NCBI GenBank assembly: GCA_964426675.1
Contig: CAYRRM010000005.1
Coordinates: forward strand, 52,744 to 116,743
Origin: DYMC01 sp035406705
Lineage (GTDB): Bacteria; Verrucomicrobiota; Lentisphaeria; Victivallales; GWF2-50-93
Length of the DNA stretch: 64,000 bases
Reading direction: 5' to 3'
Part shown: positions 1 to 7,260 of the stretch, one piece after another
How positions within the stretch are numbered: position 1 is the stretch's first letter
Layout of the letters: the number at the start of each line of letters is the position of its first letter
The notes under the pieces: generated by a model
What the model saw: only the letters and a program-made list of their open reading frames with translations
What the model was told of the DNA's origin: nothing
Databases searched by the model: none
Made by a program: the position numbers and the translations under genes

Positions 1-614
1 GTTTCAAATTTCTGCTCAGGAAATATTGATAAAATTTTTTGAATTTCTTCTTCATCATAGTGATTTGGTACTGGATATCTAACAGCTGCTAAATCAAAAA
101 TTTGCCTGAGTTCAATCAGTGACCCTCTAGTTATTATACTGAAACATAGGAAGCCACCATTTTTTATTTTTATATAAATTTTTTCAATGAGATCTTTTAG
201 ATTTTCTGCCCATTGAAATGATAATCCTGATATTACAAGTCCACAATCATGTGGAAACTCAAAATCAGCATTAAAATTTAAGAGTTCAAATTCAATCATC
301 CATTTATCAGTATATCCGGTCATAGAAGCAATTTTTCTCCTGCAAATATATAACATTTCCTCTGATATATCGGTTATTAATATTTTTGTTCCCGTATAAT
401 TAGGTACTATTAGCTTTGTCAAAAAACCTGTTCCTGCACCAAGTTCTACAATCATATTCGGTGTGAAATTTGGTGGAAGATTATTTTGCATAAAGTCAAA
501 GAGCTTTTTGGCTGCATCTCGCTGAATTTTGGCTGCCCTTTCATATGAAAATGCAGCTTTGCTAAAGTTTCGCGCAACCTGTTCAGATAATATTTTGTTC
601 TTTGAGAAAGTCAT
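1..614 (-). CDS. bioC: Malonyl-ACP O-methyltransferase BioC (C-terminus cut by window edge)
   Basis: BioC methylates the free carboxyl of malonyl-ACP with SAM, so that fatty-acid synthesis can build pimelate for biotin. About 204 codons are visible from an ATG at 614, which overlaps the end of the upstream esterase by 32 bases. The N-terminus carries the BioC hallmark VARNFSKAAFSYERAA at about residues 13-28. Next come SAM motif I (VELGAGTGFL), an acidic motif after it (ITDISEEML) and the BioC-like SGLSFQWAENL. The gene runs off the left edge, so its stop is not seen. The overlap with a BioH-like gene supports the biotin assignment. Confidence 0.88.
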   Translation of the reverse strand, partial: MTFSKNKILSEQVARNFSKAAFSYERAAKIQRDAAKKLFDFMQNNLPPNFTPNMIVELGAGTGFLTKLIVPNYTGTKILITDISEEMLYICRRKIASMTGYTDKWMIEFELLNFNADFEFPHDCGLVISGLSFQWAENLKDLIEKIYIKIKNGGFLCFSIITRGSLIELRQIFDLAAVRYPVPNHYDEEEIQKILSIFPEQKFE

Positions 615-1302
615 GAATTAAAATTCTTATTTCATTATCTTTTGAAAATGGCAATGAATGCCCGACATCTTCAATTAGAATATATTTTGACTTTTCTAAA
701 TATTTTGCAAGTTCTTCAGTAACAGATGGTTTTACTACTGTATCGTTGCTGCCTGCTAAAATTAGAGATGGAGTTTTTATTTTTTTTACTTCCGAGCGAA
801 AATCACAAGTAAGTAAAAATTTTAACCCTTCTATCATTTTGGAAGGTGTGGGAATGAAGGATTTATTAAAAAGCAATCCTTTGAGATCCCCAAAATTAAG
901 TTGGTAAAAATCGCGCAATACTTGTGCTGGACGTATTTTCATTGCTGTAATCATTGCGTTCAAAGCGAATATTTTTTGTCCATTTGGATTATCATTTGAT
1001 TCTGTAAATTTAGCAAAACCACTTATTATTATAATGGCTTTTGGTAGTGGTGACATCATTAGTGAAAGTCGCAGGGCAAATTGTGAACCAAGGGAATATC
1101 CAACAACAATATCGTATTCTTGTTGGGCGAATTTCAGAATTTCGTTCTCGACATTATTAAAATTAAATCTAATATCAGGATTAAAAAAACCATAATCTAC
1201 GATATTAACGGGCTTCAACTCTTCGGGAAAAAGATTGTTGCATAGTTTTATCTCTGGAGGCATAGCCCAGCCTGGAAAAAATATTGTCTTCAGTTTCATC
1301 AT
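583..1302 (-). CDS. Alpha/beta hydrolase, BioH-like pimeloyl-ACP methyl ester esterase
   Basis: A 239-residue alpha/beta hydrolase. The catalytic triad can be read: Ser70 in the nucleophile elbow VGYSLGS, Asp187 in AGSNDTVV and His215 in DVGHSLPF; the N-terminal PGWAMPPE matches the oxyanion-hole region of BioH/BioG proteins. Known BioH removes the methyl group that BioC added once pimeloyl-ACP is made. The gene ends 32 bases inside bioC, so the two are probably translationally coupled, and this is the main reason to prefer BioH over a generic esterase. The start is one of two consecutive ATG codons. BioG and BioV perform the same step in other lineages, so no symbol is given. Confidence 0.75.
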   Translation of the reverse strand: MMKLKTIFFPGWAMPPEIKLCNNLFPEELKPVNIVDYGFFNPDIRFNFNNVENEILKFAQQEYDIVVGYSLGSQFALRLSLMMSPLPKAIIIISGFAKFTESNDNPNGQKIFALNAMITAMKIRPAQVLRDFYQLNFGDLKGLLFNKSFIPTPSKMIEGLKFLLTCDFRSEVKKIKTPSLILAGSNDTVVKPSVTEELAKYLEKSKYILIEDVGHSLPFSKDNEIRILIHDFLKEQNII

Positions 1303-1517
1303 AATTATTCTCTGATTTCATTTTTCAAAAGAGTAGAAAAAGAAATAAAAAATCTAATTCATAAAAGGAATTTTTCCATTTGTAAAATATGAAAATGTTA
1401 AAATTATGAAGAAAAATTAAGAATAAAAAAGATGTAGAAAAAAAAAGAATAGTAATTTTTTATTTGAATATCCTGTTTGATGATATAACGTTATGGATAA
1501 AAAAAGGGGGTAATTAT

Positions 1518-2501
1518 ATGAAAAGATTTTATTATTATTTTTTCTTTTCCGTAATCATTTTCAACATTTCTGCACTTGATGTAATTGAGAAAATCCCTTC
1601 AGAAACAAGATTTTTTGCCAGGTTTGATCTGAAGACTTTGCGTCAAAATAGTTTTTATATGAAACTTCAAGATCAGAATAAAGAACAATTAAACTTTTTT
1701 TCTGCGATTTTCGCATTAATGAGCGGAATTAATATTGATGATATAAATTTAGTTTATCTTCTTGCAAAGGGGCAGGATGATGGTTTTATTCTACTTGATG
1801 GTAATTTCCATATTGATAGAATAAAACAGATAGTATCTATGAATAAAACTAATCAGGTTTTAAATCTTGAGAATGTTATTTTTGCAGCAGAGATTCCAGA
1901 TAATAAGAATCATGATAAGAAGAATTTGGCCGTAATTATTGATAACAATACCATTCTGATCGGAAATCATGATCGGGTAGTGGAATTTATAAATGTAATT
2001 AATGGTAAAGGAACTTTGATGGATGAGAAGAGAATAAATGTATTAAAAGAGGAATATTTAGAGCCTGCAATCTTTCATCTATCTGTTATTGAACTTCCAT
2101 CTGAAATGCTTGAGAATCAGGTGCTGAAAAATTTTTCCGCGGCAGAACTTAAGGCCGATCTGAATGATGGACTCCTTATAAATATAAAGATTTTTATGAT
2201 TGATAGTCAGATTGCAAAAGCGACAGAACAGATAATTAATGGTGTTGTGGTCTATTTAAAAAGAGTTGAATTACAAGAGATTATGGATGAAACAGCAAAA
2301 ATTTTGAAAAATGAAATCCTGGAAACAATTACGGCTCAGAGTAATGGAGATGAGGTTCTTTTGAAAACAAAAATAAAAGAGAATGCGCTTGAAAGAATTA
2401 TAGAAATACAGAGAAAAAAAATACAAATTCCAGGAGCAACTCCTGCTCCTTCTCAAGAAAAAAAAGATAATAACGATGTTTTTGACACAGAAAAAAATTA
2501 G
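1518..2501 (+). CDS. Secreted protein of unknown function
   Basis: A 327-residue protein I do not recognise. I chose the ATG at 1518 over an in-frame ATG at 1464: it follows a GGGGG stretch at 1506-1510 with ordinary spacing and gives a clean signal peptide (MKRFYYYFFFSVIIFNISA). The mature part begins LDVIEKIPSETRFFARFDL, resembling bacterial proteins that measure a ~300-residue mixed alpha/beta ectodomain from a signal sequence. The C-terminus is Lys/Pro/Gln-rich and probably disordered. One GCGA-N3-TCGC site lies inside, encoding Ala-Ile-Phe-Ala. It stands alone on this strand, divergent from the biotin genes and convergent with the LysM lipoprotein. Confidence 0.75.
   Translation: MKRFYYYFFFSVIIFNISALDVIEKIPSETRFFARFDLKTLRQNSFYMKLQDQNKEQLNFFSAIFALMSGINIDDINLVYLLAKGQDDGFILLDGNFHIDRIKQIVSMNKTNQVLNLENVIFAAEIPDNKNHDKKNLAVIIDNNTILIGNHDRVVEFINVINGKGTLMDEKRINVLKEEYLEPAIFHLSVIELPSEMLENQVLKNFSAAELKADLNDGLLINIKIFMIDSQIAKATEQIINGVVVYLKRVELQEIMDETAKILKNEILETITAQSNGDEVLLKTKIKENALERIIEIQRKKIQIPGATPAPSQEKKDNNDVFDTEKN
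1704..1714. repeat. GCGA-N3-TCGC palindrome, copy 1 (family entry)
   Basis: Spacer TTT, flanked by T and A. First of 19 copies found by reading the whole window; starts are 1704, 8080, 12459, 13038, 13176, 16185, 18080, 21404, 28086, 28584, 30261, 30612, 38585, 40300, 52333, 52781, 54424, 59506 and 60544. All lie in genes. Eighteen have an all-A/T spacer, sixteen have the 13-base form TGCGA-N3-TCGCA, and fourteen are the same 11-mer (GCGATTTTCGC or its complement). Eighteen sit in one codon phase (GCG NNN NTC GCx, Ala-x-x-Ala). Confidence 0.9.
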
Positions 2502-2683
2502 TTATGTTATATTTATCAAGCAATTAACTTTAATTTAACTATTTTACATTCATCAGGTTGTGTAAGTATTACTTGTTTGATTAAATTTGCAAAAAAATTG
2601 TTCATAGTAGGGAGGTAGAAGAGGGTTTTGTTAAAAATAATGGTATAGGGGGATAAAAAAACTTGGTATTGGATAGCTTTGTT

Positions 2684-3466
2684 TTATTCTTTCTTATCTT
2701 TTTCTTCTTGAATTTTTGGTAATCTTATTTTCATTCCGATATATAAGGGACTATCTTCAGATTGAAGGATATCCTTATTTTCAAGATATATATTTTTTAC
2801 ATATTTAACGGAGCCATAAATCTTTCTTGAAATTTTACTTAAATTGTCACCAGGTTCTATGATATAAAAGGAAGGGGTTGGATTAGTATCTTTATTAAGA
2901 GTAAGGTTTTCGTTTTTTGCCCTGGAATTATTTGTAATTAACTCAGTTTTTGAGATTTTTAGTAGAATTTCATTTTCTCTTTTTAGTTTTGTAATATAGT
3001 CTATTAGTTCTTTTTTTTCTTGTTCATATTCTGAAATTTTTTCAGATATTTTATTATTGTTTTTTTTTAATAGTTCCTCTAATAATTTTTGTTCGACAGA
3101 GATTATGAGAGCTGATATATCATCTTTATCAGAAGAATCTGGTGCTATTTCGAGATATCTGTTGTAATGATAGAGGGCTTTTATCGGAGAATTGAGTTTC
3201 TCATGGTATAGAAACGCAAGTTCAAGATGTGTTTTCAAAGACATTGGATTTAAATTTAAAAAATCATTGAAGAGTCTTTCTGATTCTCGATAATTTCCAT
3301 TATTTTTTTCATTTATTGCCTTTATAAATAAGGGATGTCGAGTCTCGTCAGTTTCATTTTGATAACAGGATAAGATTTGTAATAAAAAAAACAATATTAG
3401 TAGAAAAAAAAATTTTTTAAAGATAAAAATTTTATTTGTTTTTTTGGAGATATAATGTATATTCAC
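2684..3466 (-). CDS. LysM-domain lipoprotein with TPR and coiled coil
   Basis: 260 residues. A lipobox (LQILSC, Cys34) follows a hydrophobic stretch, so the protein is probably lipid-anchored. Residues about 45-115 form TPR-like helices (a run reading ALYHYNRYLEIAPDS), about 125-175 form a charged coiled coil, and the C-terminus is one LysM module (YIIEPGDNLSKISRKIYG) that should bind peptidoglycan. This resembles YbgF/CpoB-type cell-wall accessory proteins, though the order differs. The start is GTG at 3466 with only a weak ribosome site. It is the last gene of a minus-strand cluster; the tRNA gene at 3483 begins 16 bases from its start codon on the other strand. Confidence 0.85.
   Translation of the reverse strand: MNIHYISKKTNKIFIFKKFFFLLILFFLLQILSCYQNETDETRHPLFIKAINEKNNGNYRESERLFNDFLNLNPMSLKTHLELAFLYHEKLNSPIKALYHYNRYLEIAPDSSDKDDISALIISVEQKLLEELLKKNNNKISEKISEYEQEKKELIDYITKLKRENEILLKISKTELITNNSRAKNENLTLNKDTNPTPSFYIIEPGDNLSKISRKIYGSVKYVKNIYLENKDILQSEDSPLYIGMKIRLPKIQEEKDKKE
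3451..3456 (+). promoter_or_regulatory. Likely -10 element of the tRNA gene
   Basis: A perfect TATAAT lies 26 bases before the tRNA, which would put transcription start near 3463 and give a leader of about 20 bases. No convincing -35 box is seen. The element lies within the first codons of the LysM lipoprotein gene on the other strand. Confidence 0.5.
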
Positions 3467-3482
3467 GTTTCGTTCTTTTTGA

Positions 3483-3558
3483 GGGTCCGTAGCTCAGCGG
3501 TTAGAGCAGGTGACTCATAATCACCGGGTCGTAGGTTCGATCCCTACCGGGCCCACCA
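3483..3558 (+). tRNA. tRNA with CAT anticodon, probably tRNA-Ile2 (lysidine type)
   Basis: A complete 76-base cloverleaf with encoded CCA. Acceptor arms GGGTCCG and CGGGCCC pair with one G-T wobble; the D stem is GCTC/GAGC; the anticodon stem GGTGA/TCACC closes the loop CTCATAA; the T stem is GTAGG/CCTAC around TTCGATC. A paired first base argues against initiator Met. The D-arm to anticodon region (GGTTAGAGCAGGTGACTCAT) is closer to Escherichia coli ileX than to elongator Met as I remember them, so TilS-modified tRNA-Ile2 is favoured; elongator tRNA-Met is the alternative. It lies antisense inside the rho-lysM cluster and overlaps the 3' end of the FtsB-like gene by 38 bases. Confidence 0.93.
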
Positions 3559-3853
3559 ATTTAGAAAGTTCTTCTTGGTTATAAGTATATATTATTTCAT
3601 TTTCTCTGCAGAATCCGTATTTTTCTCTTGCAAATTTTTCTACTATTTCGGGATCACTAACGAGCCCACTTAATTGTTCTCTTAATTTTAAAATTTCAAC
3701 TTTTTTTTCGGCGAGTTCAGCTTCGAGCTCTATTATTTTTTTTTCATAATTTTTCAGCTTCTTGTATTTCGGGATAAATATAGCAGTTGATATAATGATC
3801 AGGATGAGAGAAAACAGACATATTAACCATATTAGTAATTTGTGAAAATTCAT
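3521..3853 (-). CDS. FtsB/DivIC-family septum formation protein
   Basis: A small bitopic membrane protein of the divisome, where FtsB/DivIC pairs with FtsL and FtsQ. One transmembrane helix (about residues 7-27) is followed by a coiled coil (about 30-65) and the family end motif FAREKYGFCRENEIIY. After EELSKL the frame has no stop and runs into the complement of the tRNA gene, giving the tail VGPVGIEPTTR before a TGA at 3521-3523. This tail is the known translation product of antisense tRNA, not part of the family. The divisome domain itself is convincing. It sits downstream of rho and the zinc-ribbon gene. Confidence 0.83.
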   Translation of the reverse strand: MNFHKLLIWLICLFSLILIIISTAIFIPKYKKLKNYEKKIIELEAELAEKKVEILKLREQLSGLVSDPEIVEKFAREKYGFCRENEIIYTYNQEELSKLVGPVGIEPTTR

Positions 3854-3926
3854 ATATTTATAAAAATACAGGAAAAATTTTTATGTTTAGGTAAAGTAGA
3901 TCTGAAAATTGATTGATGAGGAGAAA

Positions 3927-4136
3927 TTATTCCTCCTCCTCATCATCATCAAAGATATCTTCCTCCTCCTCTTCTTCTTCAAAAAAACCATCATTAAGTT
4001 CCTCTTCGTCCTCGTCTCCAAAATTACTCCTGCCGAGAGTGATGATTGCCCCACATTCTGGGCAATGTCCGTCCTCAGCTTCTACTTCACTTGCTGAAAT
4101 TTCTGCCCCGCAATAAGTGCATGTGATGATTGGCAT
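3927..4136 (-). CDS. Small zinc-ribbon protein with acidic tail
   Basis: 69 residues. Two CxxC pairs (CTYCGAE near residue 6 and CPECGAI near residue 26) form a probable zinc ribbon. The last 30 or so residues are almost all Glu and Asp, encoded by GAA/GAT/GAG repeats. A good ribosome site (AAGGAG) precedes the ATG, and the gene sits 29 bases after rho on the same strand. Acidic tails of this type suggest an interaction with basic proteins or nucleic-acid machinery, but no function can be read. The CTC/ATC triplet run at 3930-4000 could vary in length by replication slippage. Confidence 0.8.
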   Translation of the reverse strand: MPIITCTYCGAEISASEVEAEDGHCPECGAIITLGRSNFGDEDEEELNDGFFEEEEEEEDIFDDDEEEE

Positions 4137-4165
4137 ATTTTCTCCTTTTTTTATTATTATTATTT

Positions 4166-5674
4166 TTACACTTGAAGTGTCATTAAAAATTCAATATTTG
4201 TTTTTATCTTTTTTAATTTTCCAATAAGAAGTTCCATTGCCTCAAGAGGAGGGACCCCATTCATAGCTTTCCTGAGCCCCCAAACTCTTTGTAATTCATC
4301 TGGATGCAATAGTAACTCTTCTTTTCTAGTGCCACTTTTTTCGATATTTATAGCAGGGTATATTCGTTTGTCAACCAGATGACGATCAAGATGGAGTTCC
4401 ATATTTCCTGTCCCTTTAAATTCTTCAAAAATAACTTCATCCATTCTGCTACCGGTATCTATAAGAGCAGTAGCTATGATAGTAAGACTCCCTCCTGATT
4501 CAATGTTTCTTGCTGCTCCAAAAAATCTCTTTGGCTTATGTAATGCATTTGCATCAACGCCACCAGAAAGAATTTTTCCACTATGTGGTTGTAACGTATT
4601 ATAAGCTCTTGCAAGACGGGTAATACTATCGAGAAGGATTACGACATCTTTTTTGTATTCAACAAGTCTTTTTGCCTTTTCTATAACCATTTCTGCTACT
4701 TGAACGTGTCTATCTGGAGGTTCATCGAAAGTAGAGCTTACGACTTCAGCTTTCACAGATCTCTTCATATCGGTTACTTCTTCGGGCCTTTCATCTATTA
4801 GAAGGACTATGAGAATTACTTCCGGATTATTTTTTGTAATACTATTTGCTATTTTTTGCAATAGTACGGTTTTCCCTGTTCTCGGTGGAGCAACGATAAG
4901 GCCACGTTGTCCTTTTCCTATTGGAGTGATAAGGTCTACAACGCGCGTGCAAATTTCTTCTGGTTCTCTTTCAAGAATAAGTCGTTCTGTTGGGAAATAT
5001 GGTGTAAGGTTTTCAAATGGTATTATCTGCTTTTTCTTTTCTGGTAGATCCATATTGATCGATTCTACTTTTAACATAGCAAAAAAACGTTCCTTATCTC
5101 GTGGGGGTCTTATTTGTCCAGAAACGAAATCGCCTGTTTTAAGTGAAAAACGTTTTATCTGAGATGGACTCAAGTATATATCATCAGGGCATGGCAGATA
5201 ACAGAAATTGGAAGAGCGCAGAAAACCATATCCATCTGATAGAATTTCAAGATATCCACTGCCATACATTATGCCATTTTTTTCAGCATTTGCCTTTAAA
5301 ATCTCGAAGATCAAGTCCCTTTTTTCCAGTGCCCCTATACCTTCTATACCAAGTTCTGCTCCCATCTTCGCTAATTCTTCCATTGATTTTTCCTGAAGTT
5401 CAGTAATATTCAGGCTTTGTGCTACTTTATCCTTTTGAATTTGTTGGGAAGACAAATTTTGAGGAGATTTATTTTCAGGGGTAGTAGATGATTCCATGGT
5501 TTTATCTTGTTCCCTTTCTTTTTGATATTCATCCTGGCCATTGTTATTGAATTTGTTGCGAGGATAGAATTTTCTTGATCTTTTATAGTTATTATCATTC
5601 TGACTCTGTTCTGGATTGGCAGATTCAAGAGATTCCTGTTTTGCTATCATTTCATTATTAAATTCTTCTGACAT
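4166..5674 (-). CDS. rho: Transcription termination factor Rho
   Basis: Hexameric RNA-dependent ATPase that ends transcription. 502 residues, longer than the usual ~420 because of a polar Asn/Gln/Lys-rich extension over about residues 1-85. Then follow the Rho N-terminal helical part (about 88-130), the RNA-binding cold-shock-like fold (LEILSDGYGFLRSSNFCYLP), Walker A (APPRTGKTVLL, about 262), Walker B region (LLIDERPEEVTDM), the DSITRLARAYN segment and the GGVDANALHKPKRFFGAARN loop. A strong GGAGG ribosome site precedes the ATG. The gene follows coaE by 19 bases. Disordered N-terminal insertions in Rho of other phyla add RNA contacts; that role here is inferred. Confidence 0.97.
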   Translation of the reverse strand: MSEEFNNEMIAKQESLESANPEQSQNDNNYKRSRKFYPRNKFNNNGQDEYQKEREQDKTMESSTTPENKSPQNLSSQQIQKDKVAQSLNITELQEKSMEELAKMGAELGIEGIGALEKRDLIFEILKANAEKNGIMYGSGYLEILSDGYGFLRSSNFCYLPCPDDIYLSPSQIKRFSLKTGDFVSGQIRPPRDKERFFAMLKVESINMDLPEKKKQIIPFENLTPYFPTERLILEREPEEICTRVVDLITPIGKGQRGLIVAPPRTGKTVLLQKIANSITKNNPEVILIVLLIDERPEEVTDMKRSVKAEVVSSTFDEPPDRHVQVAEMVIEKAKRLVEYKKDVVILLDSITRLARAYNTLQPHSGKILSGGVDANALHKPKRFFGAARNIESGGSLTIIATALIDTGSRMDEVIFEEFKGTGNMELHLDRHLVDKRIYPAINIEKSGTRKEELLLHPDELQRVWGLRKAMNGVPPLEAMELLIGKLKKIKTNIEFLMTLQV

Positions 5675-5693
5675 TTTTTTGCCTCCATTTACT

Positions 5694-6266
5694 TTATTTT
5701 TTTAGATATTTTAATATTTTTTTACATTGAATTTTCAGGTTGTCAAAGGAACTGCTGTTTATTACTCCAAAATCTGCCATTTCGAGTTTTTTTTCAGGTG
5801 GCATTTGAGATTCTAAGCGTAGAATTATTTCATTCATTGACAATCCTCTACTGATTAGATGATTAATAACGAGATTTTTGGGTGCCCAAACTGAAATTAT
5901 TTTATCAAATCTGGAACTCCAATTCACCTCATAAAGTAAAGGGACTTCACATACAACATTTTTATTGGATTTTATATAATTTGTCATTGCCTCCAAAACA
6001 ATAGGATGAATGATTGATTCAAGCCATTTTTTTTCATTTTTGTCTGAGAAAATCAGGTCTGCGATTTTTTTTTTATCAGGTATGTTATTATTTAGAAAGT
6101 CTCGTCCCCATCTTTCTTTTATTTTTTCAGAAAATAAAGTATTTTTTGTAGAATAAAGCTCTGCACAAAATGAATCACAATCAAAAAGGCAAAAGGCTTC
6201 TTCTTTTAATATATTTGCAACAGTTGTTTTACCACAGGCTATTCCGCCCGTTAGGCCAATAATCAT
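5694..6266 (-). CDS. coaE: Dephospho-CoA kinase
   Basis: Catalyses the last step of coenzyme A synthesis, ATP-dependent phosphorylation of dephospho-CoA. 190 residues, normal size. The P-loop GLTGGIACGKTTVA is at residues 4-17; the CoaE features CDSFCAELY, EVPLLYEVNW and a C-terminal helical lid are present. It is the first gene of the minus-strand cluster that continues with rho. The 236-base region upstream is A/T-rich and divergent with the Nudix gene; no clear ribosome site is seen before this ATG. Confidence 0.93.
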   Translation of the reverse strand: MIIGLTGGIACGKTTVANILKEEAFCLFDCDSFCAELYSTKNTLFSEKIKERWGRDFLNNNIPDKKKIADLIFSDKNEKKWLESIIHPIVLEAMTNYIKSNKNVVCEVPLLYEVNWSSRFDKIISVWAPKNLVINHLISRGLSMNEIILRLESQMPPEKKLEMADFGVINSSSFDNLKIQCKKILKYLKK

Positions 6267-6502
6267 AAATTTGGTAAAATTTTACTTTGTTTTGAGATTT
6301 AAGAGGAAAAAACATGAAAAATTACATAAAAACTTAAAGTGACAGTAAAATAAAATTATAAGATTCTGAAATTCAAGCTATTATACCTAAAGTTTTAAAA
6401 TTCTCAGAGAAAAAACTAATTTTATAATGAATTTATCATTTATCAAAATATGATGTATCTTAACTTAACAAAAATAAAAAGCAAATAAAAAAATAAAAAA
6501 AA

Positions 6503-7096
6503 ATGAATAAATTAAAACAAAAACTTAAAAAAAAAGTGTTATTTAAAGGAAATTGGCTTTCTTTGGAACAAATTTTATATCTGGATAAAAGTGAAAAAGA
6601 AAGATCGTGGGAATCTGTTTCAAGACGATATGGAAAAGGGGCTGTTCTAATAATTCCATTGATGAAGCCTTCAAATCAATTGGTATTGATACGGCAGTTT
6701 CGTCCTCCCACAGGTGGCTATGTAATTGAATTTCCAGCAGGTCTTATTGATGATGGAGAGAGTCCTCATGATAGCGTATTAAGAGAATTACGTGAAGAGT
6801 GTGGATTAAAAGGGAAAATTATAAGAGTGACAAATCAGTTTTTTAGTTCTCCTGGTCTCAGTTCGGAAACTGTTGCTATTGCATTGGTTTATATAGACGA
6901 AAAACACAAAGAATCATTTGTTAATACAGATTTTGATGATTCCGAAGATATAGAAACTTTTTTCGTTCCATTTGAAGATATCCCGAAATTTTTGGCTGAA
7001 AGAGAAGAAAAAGGCGACAGAGTTGATGCAAAACTTGCGACTGCGTCATTATTTATAGAACTTATTACTTCGTTTAATTCGAAGTTTTTTACCTAA
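6503..7096 (+). CDS. Nudix hydrolase, ADP-ribose pyrophosphatase type
   Basis: 197 residues. The Nudix box is complete (GLIDDGESPHDSVLRELREE then CGL, about residues 80-102), matching Gx5Ex7REUxEExGU. Upstream, LIRQFRPPTGGYVIEFPAG is typical of the NudF/ADP-ribose pyrophosphatase group, which hydrolyses ADP-ribose to AMP and ribose 5-phosphate. The start lies in an A-rich stretch without a ribosome site. The gene precedes gyrA by 164 bases, probably with its own promoter region between. Substrate is inferred from the family, not from a decisive residue. Confidence 0.88.
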   Translation: MNKLKQKLKKKVLFKGNWLSLEQILYLDKSEKERSWESVSRRYGKGAVLIIPLMKPSNQLVLIRQFRPPTGGYVIEFPAGLIDDGESPHDSVLRELREECGLKGKIIRVTNQFFSSPGLSSETVAIALVYIDEKHKESFVNTDFDDSEDIETFFVPFEDIPKFLAEREEKGDRVDAKLATASLFIELITSFNSKFFT

Positions 7097-7260
7097 ATAG
7101 AGAAAAATTAATTTCTTTTCTATTTTCTGTATTCTCTTGAAATATAACTGCTTGACTGGAAAAACCTTGATAAAAAAATCTTCTTAACAATTTTTTTTAT
7201 TGATAAAAAGTCCTAAAATGCTAAATTACTTCTTCCTTGAATTATTAAGAGGTTTTTATT

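Noticed and set aside
3521..3556. C-terminal GPVGIEPTTR of the FtsB-like protein as a real motif
   Set aside because: It is the translation of the complement of the tRNA T-arm region, a known annotation artefact, not a protein domain.
3909..4116. Plus-strand frames rich in Ser or Leu/Phe opposite the acidic-tail gene
   Set aside because: They are the complement of GAA/GAT repeats; the minus-strand frame has a zinc ribbon and a ribosome site.
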